Positions 44,420 to 53,202 of a stretch of DNA of 64,000 bases are shown here, one piece after another (position 1 is the stretch's first letter; the number at the start of each line of letters is the position of its first letter). Below the pieces are notes generated by a model. It did no database searches. It saw nothing but the letters and a program-made list of their open reading frames with translations, and was not told the origin of the DNA. The translations under genes were made by a program, and so were the position numbers. This DNA is from Archaeoglobus sp. UBA234. GTDB lineage: Archaea > Halobacteriota > Archaeoglobi > Archaeoglobales > Archaeoglobaceae. The stretch spans positions 1-64,000 of the forward strand of contig DACH01000004.1 of the NCBI GenBank assembly GCA_002494625.1, given 5' to 3'.

Positions 44420-44623
44420 CTACCCCTCACTCACGCAAAGGGCTTCCTGCTTCACTGAGAGAACTTGCCCCATAATCACCTCTCGATAAGAGATGATACA
44501 GGGTAGAGGTTCTCCCTCCACAGGCATTCGGGACCGTCCCAGCCCCACATCTAAGATGTTCAGGGAGGAGTTGTAGTCTCTGTCAGCCTCCCCTACTGTA
44601 TCTCCTCCCTTCCGAAAGGGGAC
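44420..44623 (-). pseudogene. tnpB: C-terminal remnant of an IS200/IS605-family TnpB
   Basis: Read from 44623 to the TAG at 44420-44422, the frame gives GEADRDYNSSLNILDVGLGR, then VEGEPLPC and GQVLSVKQEALCVSEG before the stop. ADRDYNSSLNIL is the third RuvC motif of TnpB, and the GQVLSxKQEA tail is typical of archaeal TnpB. An in-frame TAA at 44624-44626 closes it upstream and the zinc ribbon and earlier domains are missing. It is a dead fragment in the 357-base gap between cofG and the next gene; nothing else is seen in that gap. Confidence 0.75.
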
Positions 44624-44720
44624 TTAGTAGCGACTGGGGTTAAAAATCACCGGTTTTTAATCAAAATAATCAAAAAAATAATTAAGGTTTGACGCGAAAA
44701 TGAAAGGATGAGGTGATCGA

Positions 44721-46034
44721 ATGAGGGTTGCAGTAATAGGTGGTGGAGCCGGAGGTATGAGCTGTGCTTCGAGGGTTAGGGCACTGAAACCGGAATGGAA
44801 GGTATCAGTTTTCGAGGCTACGAACTTTGTCAGTCATGCTCCATGTGGAATTCCCTATGTTGTTGAGGGCCTTAGTGAGACATCAAAGCTGATGTACTAT
44901 CCACCATCTGTATTCATTGAGAAGAGGGGCATAGACCTCCACATGAACTCCAAGGTAATAGATGTAAAAAGAGGGTCGCTCACATACATTGAGGATGGTG
45001 AGGAGAAGGAGATGGAATGGGATTATTTATTATTTGCAACCGGAGCTTCTCCCTCACTCCCACCTGTTGATGGGGTTGAGCTTGAGGGTATTTTTACTGT
45101 AGATCTCCCACCCGATGCGGAGAGATTGAAGATGGCTGCAGAAAAAGCCGGGGAGGTCGTAATCGTTGGCTCAGGCTACATAGGGCTTGAGATGGCTGAG
45201 GCAATTTCTGCAAGGGGAAAGAAGGTAACGGTTATTGAGATGCTGAATCATCCACTGCCAAATTTTGATGCCGATATTGCAGAGATCGTTAAAATTGAAA
45301 TGGAGAAGAAAGTCAATCTCCGGCTGAATGAAAGAGTTGAGGCTTTCGATGGAAAAGATGGAGTTGAGAGAGTTCTGACTGACAAGGGAGAGTACAGGGC
45401 TGACATGGTTGTTGTTGCAACCGGTGTAAAACCAAATGTTGAGCTTGCCGAGAAGCTTGGTTTAAAACTGGGAGAAACGGGTGCAATATGGACTGACAGC
45501 AGAATGAAAACCAGCATGGAGAATGTTTACGCTGCTGGTGACTGTGCAGAAACCAGACACATGATATCGGGAAAAAGAGTATGGATTCCTCTTGCCCCAC
45601 CGGGCAACAAGATGGGTTATGTTGCAGGGGTAAACATCTCAGGTGGTGACATAGAATTTCCAGGTGTTCTCGGCACCCAGATAACAAAGTTTTACGATCT
45701 TGAGATAGGGAGAACGGGTTTGAATGAGGTTGAGGCAAAGGAGGCAGGTTTTGACCCTATATCAACATTCATAAAAGCCCAGACGAGGGTGCACTATTAT
45801 CCTGGTGGGAAAGAAACAAGAATTAAGGTTGTTGCTGACAGGGGTACAAAAAGAATACTTGGGGCACAGATCGTTGGATATGATTCCGTTCTTGCAAGAA
45901 TCGACACAATGGCTGCAGTGATTCAGGCTGGCTTTACAACGAAAGACCTTTTCTTCGCAGATCTTGCCTACGCTCCACCCTTCGCACCAACCTGGGAGCC
46001 TCTCGTTGTTGCTGCAAGAACACTGAAGTTTTAA
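44721..46034 (+). CDS. FAD-dependent CoA-disulfide reductase / NADH oxidase family
   Basis: 437 residues. N-terminal FAD motif GGGAGGMSCASR, the redox Cys C42 in HAPCGIPYVVEG (the single active-site Cys of CoA-disulfide reductases), an NAD(P) motif VIVGSGYIGLEMAE, and FAD motif VYAAGDCAE. Homologs reduce CoA disulfide, polysulfide or oxygen; a role in thiol redox or sulfur metabolism is likely. GAGGTGATCGA precedes the ATG. Monocistronic. Confidence 0.9.
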   Translation: MRVAVIGGGAGGMSCASRVRALKPEWKVSVFEATNFVSHAPCGIPYVVEGLSETSKLMYYPPSVFIEKRGIDLHMNSKVIDVKRGSLTYIEDGEEKEMEWDYLLFATGASPSLPPVDGVELEGIFTVDLPPDAERLKMAAEKAGEVVIVGSGYIGLEMAEAISARGKKVTVIEMLNHPLPNFDADIAEIVKIEMEKKVNLRLNERVEAFDGKDGVERVLTDKGEYRADMVVVATGVKPNVELAEKLGLKLGETGAIWTDSRMKTSMENVYAAGDCAETRHMISGKRVWIPLAPPGNKMGYVAGVNISGGDIEFPGVLGTQITKFYDLEIGRTGLNEVEAKEAGFDPISTFIKAQTRVHYYPGGKETRIKVVADRGTKRILGAQIVGYDSVLARIDTMAAVIQAGFTTKDLFFADLAYAPPFAPTWEPLVVAARTLKF

Positions 46035-46078
46035 CCAATTCGCAAATTTTTTACATTCCTGTTTTTTTATTACCGCCA

Positions 46079-46720
46079 ATGAAAAATTCAGTCACCCTTT
46101 CACAAATCGCTGAAAAAATAAATCAATGCAAGAGATGCGATTTATGGAAGACCAAACGAAACTATGTTCCTGGAGAGGGGAGCTGTCACTCAAAAGTTGT
46201 TTTTGTAGGTGAGGCGCCAGGAAGGGAAGAGGATCTGCAGGGAAGACCCTTCGTAGGAAATGCCGGAAAACTGCTCACTGAACTCATAGACAAAAAGCTC
46301 GGTTTGAGGAGAGACGAGGTGTTCATAACCAATGTTCTGAAATGTCGCCCACCAGAAAACAGAGATCCTCTACCTGAAGAGGTAAGGGAATGCAGTCCTT
46401 TTCTATTCGAACAGCTTGAAGTTTTGAAGCCTGAAGTACTTGTCTGTCTCGGCAGACATTCAGCCTCCCTTATCTTCTCACTCTATAAGCTCGACTTTCC
46501 TGGAATTTCAGCTGTGAGAGGTAAAATATTCGAAAAAGATACTGAGTGGGGGAAATTGAGGCTTATAGCCATATATCACCCAGCTGCAGCCCTTTACAAG
46601 CCTCCTCTAAGGGGGATTTTGGAAAGGGATTTTGAGAAAATAGCATCCCTTATCTCAGGAGACGACAAAAGTAATGGTAAAGCAATAGAAAGAAAACTCA
46701 ACGATTTTTTTGAGATTTAG
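46079..46720 (+). CDS. udg: Family 4 (thermostable) uracil-DNA glycosylase
   Basis: 213 residues. Removes uracil from DNA, important at high temperature where cytosine deaminates. C17 and C20 plus two later Cys (NVLKCRPPEN and VRECSPF) hold a 4Fe-4S cluster; GEAPGREEDLQGRPF is motif A and YHPAA the later His motif. Archaeoglobus fulgidus family 4 UDG has this architecture. Confidence 0.93.
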   Translation: MKNSVTLSQIAEKINQCKRCDLWKTKRNYVPGEGSCHSKVVFVGEAPGREEDLQGRPFVGNAGKLLTELIDKKLGLRRDEVFITNVLKCRPPENRDPLPEEVRECSPFLFEQLEVLKPEVLVCLGRHSASLIFSLYKLDFPGISAVRGKIFEKDTEWGKLRLIAIYHPAAALYKPPLRGILERDFEKIASLISGDDKSNGKAIERKLNDFFEI

Positions 46721-46758
46721 AAACAAATTAAAAATATGTTTCCAGCTCACATAAACTT

Positions 46759-47007
46759 ATGAAGGAGTTCAGGCTTAGAATCTCAAAACACTGCATTGAG
46801 GATACTGCAAAAAAGCGTTACAGAGACCTCCTAAACTATCTTCTAAAAAATGATGATGAGGAAAAGGAAGCTGAGCTTGAGCTTCTCAGGGAGTTTCTTG
46901 AAAAAGTCGATTTCAGGGAACTCAGAAGGCTCGGATATGATGGTAGCAGGGATGTAGAGGTATTGATCAGAAAAGCAGACTCAAATTTTGAGATTATTGA
47001 AATTTGA
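46759..47007 (+). CDS. Small charged hypothetical protein
   Basis: 82 residues, very rich in Glu, Lys, Arg and Leu, predicted helical (RYRDLLNYLLKNDDEEKEAELELLREFLE is one continuous charged region, shown here only as a description of composition). No motif is recognised. It follows the UDG gene by 38 bases, so may be cotranscribed. The codon use looks like its neighbours, which supports a real gene. Confidence 0.5.
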   Translation: MKEFRLRISKHCIEDTAKKRYRDLLNYLLKNDDEEKEAELELLREFLEKVDFRELRRLGYDGSRDVEVLIRKADSNFEIIEI

Positions 47008-47171
47008 TGTTCACTACTGTTTTAAACAGGATTAATAAAGGATGGAGATAAGAATGAGACACTATTTCACTGTCCATTTCATTTACAAAGAGGCTTAACT
47101 CCATTAAAACAAAGCTGAGTAAGTAGACGCAGAATCGCAAACTAAATTAGCACAACCATTATGCTTTTTTC

Positions 47172-47951
47172 ATGCAACAGGTTTTGATATACCTCATCGG
47201 TACGGCTGGTTCCGGCAAGACCTTCCTCACAAAAACTCTTTCTGACTGGTTCGATTTCAAGGAAATTGATAATGTGATTGTTAATCTTGATCCAGGTGCA
47301 GAAAATCTCCCCTATCGCCCCGAAATCGACATCAGAGATTTTTTCACGCTGGAAGATATTATGCTGAACTACGGAGTTGGACCAAACGGAGCCCAGATCA
47401 TTGCAGCAGACCTGATAAGCACAAAAATTGATGAAATTAAAGATGAAGTAGACTACTACGATGTACCTTTCGTGATAATCGATACACCGGGACAAATGGA
47501 GCTTTTCACACTGAGACAGAGCAGTAACATAGTAATCGACTCCCTTGGAAAAGACAGGAGTATTATGATCTATCTTTTTGATCCAGTAGTTGCCAAAACT
47601 CCTTCAGGTTTCCTTTCACTCCTCTTCATGTGCTCTTCAGCCGTTTTCAAGCTTAACATACCCCAGATACAGGTTCTTGCAAAATCAGACATTTTGAGTG
47701 ATGAAGAGCTTGATATGATTCTCGGGTGGAGTGAAGACCCGGAGAAAATCTATGAAAGTCTTTATTCTTCTGCCTTCAGTGGACTTCAGAAAAACCTGGG
47801 CTCAGAGCTTTTCTACATGCTCAAGGATCTTGGCCTCTTCAGACCCCTTGTTCCTGTTTCCGCAACTACTAACCTGGGTATGGAAGACATCTACGATGGC
47901 ATCCAGGAGATATTCTACGGCGGAGAAGATCTTGAGAAGATTCTATACTGA
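47172..47951 (+). CDS. GPN-loop GTPase
   Basis: 259 residues. P-loop GTAGSGKT at residues 10-17, the family-defining GPN tripeptide in VGPNGAQ, Walker B DTPGQMELF and a nucleotide-base motif LAKSD. Eukaryotic GPN1-3 help RNA polymerase II assembly and import; the archaeal homolog is a homodimer with unclear function. No gene lies in the 164 bases upstream. Confidence 0.92.
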   Translation: MQQVLIYLIGTAGSGKTFLTKTLSDWFDFKEIDNVIVNLDPGAENLPYRPEIDIRDFFTLEDIMLNYGVGPNGAQIIAADLISTKIDEIKDEVDYYDVPFVIIDTPGQMELFTLRQSSNIVIDSLGKDRSIMIYLFDPVVAKTPSGFLSLLFMCSSAVFKLNIPQIQVLAKSDILSDEELDMILGWSEDPEKIYESLYSSAFSGLQKNLGSELFYMLKDLGLFRPLVPVSATTNLGMEDIYDGIQEIFYGGEDLEKILY

Positions 47952-48000
47952 TTAATAATGTAAATAAACGCTGTTAAATTCGCCGACAAAACTCCGAAAG

Positions 48001-48009
48001 GTTTATAAT
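48001..48009 (+). promoter_or_regulatory. TATA box of the sufCB operon
   Basis: GTTTATAAT centred 27 bases before the sufC ATG at 48032. GAGGG touches the ATG with no spacer, so it is not a working ribosome site; a leaderless message is likely. Confidence 0.55.
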
Positions 48010-48031
48010 CGAACTGACAGGATTTAGAGGG

Positions 48032-48820
48032 ATGAAATCACGAAAAAAGGATATACTGAGGGTCGTAAATCTGGGATTGAAAGTTGATGGCAAGCCTATT
48101 CTTCAGAATGTTAACCTCTACATTCAGGAAGGCGAAACCTACGCCCTTTTTGGCCCTAATGGGAGTGGGAAGTCATCTTTCCTCTCTGCAATTGTTGGAA
48201 ATCCCATTTACCAAATCAATTCCGGAAGGATTATCTTCAAGGGGAAAGATGTAACCACCCTGCCAACCGATGAAAGAATTAAGCTTGGCATGGGGATAGC
48301 CTTCCAGACTCCACCCAAAGTGAGTGGAGTGAAGTTAATCGATGTTCTGAGACACTGTGCAAGAATAGGAAACAGAAGCGAGGAGGACATTTACAGATTT
48401 GCTGAGAAGCTGAAGATGGATGAATTCCTGCACAGAAACATTAACCAGGGCTTTTCGGGAGGAGAGGTAAAAAGGTCTGAACTTCTCCAGCTCATGCTTC
48501 TGAACAGAGATTTCATCATGCTCGACGAACCAGACAGTGGTGTTGACCTTGAAAACATCGACCTTGTAGGAAAAAGTATCAGAGAACTCCTTGAAAGAGA
48601 TAAAAGCCAGGATGAGAGGGAGAAGTCAGGTTTAATTATCACCCACACAGGAAAAATACTGGATTATGTTGATGCTGATTATGGCGTTATTCTTTACAAA
48701 GGAAGAATTGCCTGTGTTGGGGACCCGGAAGATATACTCAGAGAGGTTAGTGAGAACGGTTATGAGGGGTGTATTAACAAATGTCTGAGGGAATTTCCGA
48801 ATCTGAACAACTTGAAATAG
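48032..48820 (+). CDS. sufC: SufC, ABC-type ATPase of Fe-S cluster assembly
   Basis: 262 residues. Walker A GPNGSGKSS, the Q-loop, signature FSGGEVKR and Walker B FIMLDEPDSGVD. It drives conformational change of the SufB scaffold that builds 4Fe-4S clusters, needed here for the many Fe-S enzymes. Overlaps sufB by 40 bases. Confidence 0.95.
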   Translation: MKSRKKDILRVVNLGLKVDGKPILQNVNLYIQEGETYALFGPNGSGKSSFLSAIVGNPIYQINSGRIIFKGKDVTTLPTDERIKLGMGIAFQTPPKVSGVKLIDVLRHCARIGNRSEEDIYRFAEKLKMDEFLHRNINQGFSGGEVKRSELLQLMLLNRDFIMLDEPDSGVDLENIDLVGKSIRELLERDKSQDEREKSGLIITHTGKILDYVDADYGVILYKGRIACVGDPEDILREVSENGYEGCINKCLREFPNLNNLK

Positions 48821-49905
48821 ACAAGCCAGAAGTTAAAAAAAGACTTGAGAGTGTCGGAATTGAGTTTGACCCGACCAAAAGAGCTGCAACTTTCATGCAG
48901 GTAGATCAGGAGACTGCAAAGGTTTCTTCCTTTATGGAAGGCGTGGAGATCATGAGTATCAGAGATGCCCTTGAAAAGTACGACTGGGTTAAGGACTACT
49001 TCTGGAAAGTCGTAAGGAGAGACCAGGATGCCTTCACAAGAGAGGCTGACAGTGAGGATGTGAACGGATATTTCATCCGTAGCCTTCCTGGACACAAAGT
49101 CGAGATTCCAGTTGAAGCCTGTCTTTATCTCAGAAAGGCAAAATCCAGACAGAAAGTCCATAACATAATAATCGCCGAAGAGAATTCGGAGCTAAATATA
49201 ATTTCGGGCTGCACATCTCATCCCGGGGTAAGCTCAGGCATGCACATCGGAATTTCTGAGTTTTTTGTTAAAAAGAATGCAAAATTAACCTTCTCAATGA
49301 TTCACAGCTGGGAATCAGATATTGAAGTAAGACCGAGAAGTGCTGCCCTCATTGAGGAAAACGGAGTTTTTATAAGCAATTATGTCCTGATGAACCCGGT
49401 TAAACTCGTTCAGATGTATCCAACAGCCTACATTGGAGACAATGGAACTGCAATTTTCAGCAGCATCATAGTTGCTCTTGAGAACTCTGTCGTTGATTCA
49501 GGAAGCAGAGCTGTTCTCAAAGGAGAAAACAGCAGTGCTGAAATTATATCGAGGACAATAAGCAAGGGGGGCGACATAATAGCAAGAGGGCACATAATAG
49601 GAGAAGCCCCAGAGGTAAAGGGTCATCTTGAGTGCAGAGGATTGATGCTATCGGAAAATGGGAAGATACACGCAATTCCGGAGCTTGAGGCGAAGTATCC
49701 GAATGTTGATTTAAGCCATGAGGCTGCAATAGGAAAAATTGCTGAGGAGGAGATATTCTATCTGCAGTCAAGAGGACTTACAAAAGATGAGGCTACTGCA
49801 GCGATAATAAGAGGTTTTCTGGAACTTGATATTAAGGGAATTCCTGAGGTGCTCAAAAAAGAGATAGACAGGGCAATTTCGCTTGTTGAGAGTGATTTAC
49901 TTTAA
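48781..49905 (+). CDS. sufB: SufB/SufD-family Fe-S scaffold protein
   Basis: 374 residues. A right-handed beta-helix core (GCTSHPGVSSGMHIG...SAEIISRTISKGG) with HEAAIGKIAEEEIFYLQSRGL near the C terminus, the SufB/D signature. Archaeal minimal SUF systems use only SufB and SufC, as here. GAGGGGTG precedes the ATG at 48781 inside sufC, which supports this overlapping start. Confidence 0.94.
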   Translation: MSEGISESEQLEIDKPEVKKRLESVGIEFDPTKRAATFMQVDQETAKVSSFMEGVEIMSIRDALEKYDWVKDYFWKVVRRDQDAFTREADSEDVNGYFIRSLPGHKVEIPVEACLYLRKAKSRQKVHNIIIAEENSELNIISGCTSHPGVSSGMHIGISEFFVKKNAKLTFSMIHSWESDIEVRPRSAALIEENGVFISNYVLMNPVKLVQMYPTAYIGDNGTAIFSSIIVALENSVVDSGSRAVLKGENSSAEIISRTISKGGDIIARGHIIGEAPEVKGHLECRGLMLSENGKIHAIPELEAKYPNVDLSHEAAIGKIAEEEIFYLQSRGLTKDEATAAIIRGFLELDIKGIPEVLKKEIDRAISLVESDLL

Positions 49906-49950
49906 TTTATCTTATTATCATACTATCAAAAAAGCCTATCAAAAAAGCCG

Positions 49951-50142
49951 CTAAAGGAATTTTATTTTGAGTTTTCCTTCTCTTTCAAGCCTGCCAATGT
50001 AGTGGAGGAAGTCTGCAACATTCATGTTAAGGCTCTCCGCTGCCTGACTTATTGATACGCTTTTCATCTCACTGAGCTTCTTTATCTGGTTATCCGGTTT
50101 CCTGGCATCTCTGAGCCTGAAATTCTCGCATATCTCAGCCAT
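49951..50142 (-). CDS. Small helix-turn-helix protein
   Basis: 63 residues from the ATG at 50140-50142, which has GGTGG just upstream; the frame continues to 50184. The C-terminal half (SISQAAESLNMNVADFLHYI then GRLEREGKLKI) forms a winged-helix type DNA-binding unit. It could be a regulator, but its target is unknown. It converges on sufB and diverges from the metalloprotease gene. Confidence 0.55.
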   Translation of the reverse strand: MAEICENFRLRDARKPDNQIKKLSEMKSVSISQAAESLNMNVADFLHYIGRLEREGKLKIKFL

Positions 50143-50258
50143 TCCACCGCAGCTGGAGAAATAAAAGCAAAAAATACAGGACATAAATTGATTTCTGGCA
50201 AAAAATAAAATAAATCTTTCGGTTAACTTTAAAGTAAGAGGGTTGGGGGGAGACGAGT

Positions 50259-51431
50259 ATGCAGAAAAATATCATTGTGGTTTCCGTACTGTTCCTGTTC
50301 CTGTTACTTGCCACATATAATGCAATTTTCCAGCAGAGTGATGGACAGAAAGATGAATACTACATTTCAGCTTTCACTCTTTACAAATCGGTCGAAGAGA
50401 AGATGGAGAAAATAAGAGGTTTTGAGGTTGATGTACCCTTCACAGTTGTTGATAAGAGATGGGTGCTTGAAAGATGGGGGGCAGAGGCGATAGACGAAGA
50501 GTATCTGAATGATGAGGAGATTTTTTACAAGGCTCTTCTACTTGTTCCTTCTGATTTCAGATTCGAAGAGAGGAGGAACAAGGAAGTCGGCAGCTTTATG
50601 GCCTTTTACTGGGAAGGCAAGATATATGTTGTGAGGGAGAACTTCAATCCTACAGACAATTCATCAGGAGAGGCTCTTGCCCACGAACTTGAGCATGCTA
50701 TCCAAGACAGGTTCGGAATTTCCTCTGATGATACCTTCGACGGCGATAAGGCATATGGTGCAATTGTTGAGGGGGATGCCGTTCTTGCCGGCTGGCTCTA
50801 CTCAGACAAGAGTGTTGAGAATCAGATTAAAGCCACCAAGGAAAAAATATCATGTGACAATGAGCCAAACGAGGGTTATGACAGTAATCTTCACCTGATA
50901 TTCTACTTCCCGTATCTTTTCGGCTCCAAGTTCATAGGCAGTAAATATCTTGAGGGGGGGTACGCAGAGGTGGATAAAATCCTCGAAAACCCTCCTTCCA
51001 CCACAGAACAGATTATGCACCCTGAAAAAGCAGGAGAAGGATTTGAAAAGGTAGATGCCGGTTTTGATTCCTCCGGTTTTGATCCCCAGTGGAGAGTTGT
51101 CCGTGATGACAGAATGGGTGAGTTCTTCATCTATATCTTTCTCTCAACACACCTCAACGATTGTGTGGCAGAAAAGGCTGCTGAAGGATGGAATGGTGAC
51201 AACCTGAAACTTATAAGGAAAAATGGTGAATTTTCCTTTCTCTGGAAGATATCCTTTGACTCGAAGATGGATGCAGACGAATTTGAGGTGGCTCTTCTCG
51301 AAATGCTCAGAAAGCTGGGTGAAAAAAGAGATGACTGGTGGATCTTAGAGTTGAACAATGAAAAAATAACTTATGAAAGAGATGGCAAATACATCACCAT
51401 CATCGGAAAAGGAGAGGCTCCACTGAACTGA
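50259..51431 (+). CDS. Membrane-anchored putative zinc metalloprotease (gluzincin type)
   Basis: 390 residues with one N-terminal membrane segment (residues 5-24) and the rest outside. HELEH at 142-146 is a zinc-binding HExxH, and E171 in AIVEGDAVLAG fits the third ligand of gluzincins. GGGGGGAG lies six bases before the ATG. Substrate unknown; the family is mostly uncharacterised in archaea. Monocistronic. Confidence 0.75.
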   Translation: MQKNIIVVSVLFLFLLLATYNAIFQQSDGQKDEYYISAFTLYKSVEEKMEKIRGFEVDVPFTVVDKRWVLERWGAEAIDEEYLNDEEIFYKALLLVPSDFRFEERRNKEVGSFMAFYWEGKIYVVRENFNPTDNSSGEALAHELEHAIQDRFGISSDDTFDGDKAYGAIVEGDAVLAGWLYSDKSVENQIKATKEKISCDNEPNEGYDSNLHLIFYFPYLFGSKFIGSKYLEGGYAEVDKILENPPSTTEQIMHPEKAGEGFEKVDAGFDSSGFDPQWRVVRDDRMGEFFIYIFLSTHLNDCVAEKAAEGWNGDNLKLIRKNGEFSFLWKISFDSKMDADEFEVALLEMLRKLGEKRDDWWILELNNEKITYERDGKYITIIGKGEAPLN

Positions 51432-51621
51432 AATTTAAGCCCTCAAATCTCCCTTTTCAATTGTGTATATGGATCGTATATATGAATCCTGCCATGTTGA
51501 GCCTCACCAAAACCTCCAGAATCTAAATGTATTTTTCAAAAGGTTCTCGATCTGAGACTTTCGCTATCAAATACTGATTCAACATCCATAAATTTATTAA
51601 CCAATTTGTATTAACCAGATA

Positions 51622-51637
51622 GTTAGCCACAGCTAAC
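51622..51637 (+). promoter_or_regulatory. Perfect hairpin in the leader of the S19e operon
   Basis: GTTAGC CACA GCTAAC: six base pairs with a four-base loop, 22 bases before the YhbY start. It may be an RNA element for feedback on the ribosomal operon or a DNA operator; TATTAACC just upstream could be part of the promoter. Inferred from symmetry only. Confidence 0.4.
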
Positions 51638-51659
51638 CCGGATTCCAGATGTGATAAGT

Positions 51660-51902
51660 ATGGGAAAGAAGAAAAGTGATGTTCCGGTTATTAACATCGG
51701 AAAGAATGGACTAACACAAAATTTAATTAACGAGATTAATTTTCAGCTTGAGAAGCATGGAATGGTAAAAGTTAAAATGCTCAGAAGTTTCAGAGAGATT
51801 TCGAACACAGACAGAAAAAAACTGGCTGAAGAGATTGGGAAAAATATTAAAGGCAGGATGGTAAACCTGAGAGGTATGGTAATAACCTTCACCAAATCAT
51901 AA
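51660..51902 (+). CDS. YhbY/CRM-domain RNA-binding protein
   Basis: About 80 residues. A single CRM domain (DVPVINIGKNGLTQNLINEI...GKNIKGRMVNLRGMVITF) like E. coli YhbY, associated with pre-50S ribosomes. The frame opens at GTG 51651; ATG 51660 is chosen. It leads a translation operon with S19e. Confidence 0.85.
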   Translation: MGKKKSDVPVINIGKNGLTQNLINEINFQLEKHGMVKVKMLRSFREISNTDRKKLAEEIGKNIKGRMVNLRGMVITFTKS

Positions 51903-51913
51903 GGAGGGTTGAA

Positions 51914-52363
51914 ATGACGACAGTATATGATGTTCCACCCAATGAGTTTATTGAGTTTGTAGCAGGGAAGCTTGAGAAAATGGAGGAGTTCAAACCACCT
52001 GAGTGGGCAGCTTATGTTAAAACAGGGGTTCACAAGGAGCGGTCACCCGAACAGCTGAACTGGTGGTATATCAGAGTAGCAGCGATTTTCAGAAAAATCT
52101 ACACTGATGGGCCTGTAGGTATAGAGAGACTGAGAAGTGCCTACGGAGGGAGAAAGAGAAGGGGTTCAAAACCACCCAAATTTGCAAAAGGAAGCGGTTC
52201 GATCATAAGGAAGGCACTACAGCAGTTGGAAAAAGCTGGATTTGTTGAGAAAAAAGATGGAGGGAGGGTTGTTACCCCCAAAGGAAGGTCATTCCTTGAC
52301 AAAGCTGCTGCTGAGCTTAAAAAGGAGCTCCTCAATGAGATTTCCGCTCTGGAGAAGTACTGA
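51914..52363 (+). CDS. rps19e: Ribosomal protein S19e
   Basis: 149 residues. VYDVPPNEFIEFVAGKL, PPEWAAYVKTGVHKER and YGGRKRRGSKPPKFAKGSGS are S19e signatures; the protein binds the 30S head and helps small subunit maturation. GGAGGGTTGAA precedes the ATG. S19e followed by the PDCD5 homolog is a conserved archaeal pair. Confidence 0.96.
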   Translation: MTTVYDVPPNEFIEFVAGKLEKMEEFKPPEWAAYVKTGVHKERSPEQLNWWYIRVAAIFRKIYTDGPVGIERLRSAYGGRKRRGSKPPKFAKGSGSIIRKALQQLEKAGFVEKKDGGRVVTPKGRSFLDKAAAELKKELLNEISALEKY

Positions 52364-52381
52364 CTCTCCGGGGTGATAGTT

Positions 52382-52717
52382 ATGGACGAACTCGAAGAGA
52401 TAAGACGGAAAAGGCTTGCAGAACTTCAAGCGCAGAGAGAGAGGGAGATAGAGGAGCTCAGAAGGCAGCAGGAAATGCAGAAAGAAATCGAGGCACAGAA
52501 AAAAGCCATATTAAGGGTAATTCTTGAGCCTGAAGCTCGAGAAAGGCTCGCAAGAATAAAACTCGCTCATCCCGAAATTTCAGAATCGGTTGAAAATCAG
52601 CTCATAGCTCTCGCTCAATCTGGAAGGTTGAGACAGAAAATAACAGATGAAATGCTGGTAGAAATTCTGAAGAGAGTTCTCCCCAAGAAGAGGGAGACAA
52701 AAATAATCAGAAAATGA
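52382..52717 (+). CDS. PDCD5-family DNA-binding protein
   Basis: About 111 residues. A long charged N-terminal helix (DELEEIRRKRLAELQAQRER) and a helical bundle with the conserved LARIKLAHPEISESVENQ. Archaeal PDCD5 homologs bind nucleic acids; role poorly defined. The frame opens at GTG 52373; ATG 52382 has GGGGTGAT six bases upstream. Confidence 0.92.
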   Translation: MDELEEIRRKRLAELQAQREREIEELRRQQEMQKEIEAQKKAILRVILEPEARERLARIKLAHPEISESVENQLIALAQSGRLRQKITDEMLVEILKRVLPKKRETKIIRK

Positions 52718-52737
52718 TGATGCCGAGGTGTTTTTAA

Positions 52738-52890
52738 ATGGGCAAAAAAACCGTTGGTGTGAAATTCAGACTTGCAAAATTCAACAAGCAGAACAGAAGA
52801 GCTCCCGTGTGGGTAGCTTTAAGGACGAAAAGGAGAGTTTTTGGAAGTCCAAAAAGGAGACACTGGAGATCCAAAAAACTTAAAGTTTGA
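52738..52890 (+). CDS. rpl39e: Ribosomal protein L39e
   Basis: 50 residues, highly basic, with the family stretch KQNRRAPVWVALRTKRRV and ending KLKV. It lines the peptide exit tunnel. The gene is easily missed because it is so short. GAGGTG lies nine bases before the ATG. L31e follows 12 bases later. Confidence 0.95.
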   Translation: MGKKTVGVKFRLAKFNKQNRRAPVWVALRTKRRVFGSPKRRHWRSKKLKV

Positions 52891-52901
52891 AGGTGGTAAG
52901 G

Positions 52902-53171
52902 ATGGCAAAAATTGTAGCTGAGAGGATTTATTCAGTCAGAATGAGGCAGAAACTCAAAAAGTATCCGAGATGGCAGAGAACAAAGAAATCTGTTAAGTAT
53001 CTCAGAAACTTTCTCAGCAGACACATGAAAACCTCTCCTGAAAGCATAAAGTTCGACACGAAACTCAACGAGAAACTCTGGGAGAGAGGAGCAGAGAAGC
53101 CGCCAGGTAAAATCAAGGTAAGAGCAGTAAAATTTGACGACGGAATTGTTGAAGTAGAAATAGCAGAATAA
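52902..53171 (+). CDS. rpl31e: Ribosomal protein L31e
   Basis: About 89 residues. AERIYSVRMRQKLKKYPRW and AVKYLRNFLSRHMK-type helix (SVKYLRNFLSRHMKT) are conserved; it sits near the exit tunnel with a role in nascent-chain factor binding. The frame opens at TTG 52887; ATG 52902 preceded by GGTGGT is the real start. Confidence 0.95.
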   Translation: MAKIVAERIYSVRMRQKLKKYPRWQRTKKSVKYLRNFLSRHMKTSPESIKFDTKLNEKLWERGAEKPPGKIKVRAVKFDDGIVEVEIAE

Positions 53172-53202
53172 AGCTGTTTAAACCTTTTTATATTTGATTA
53201 AA

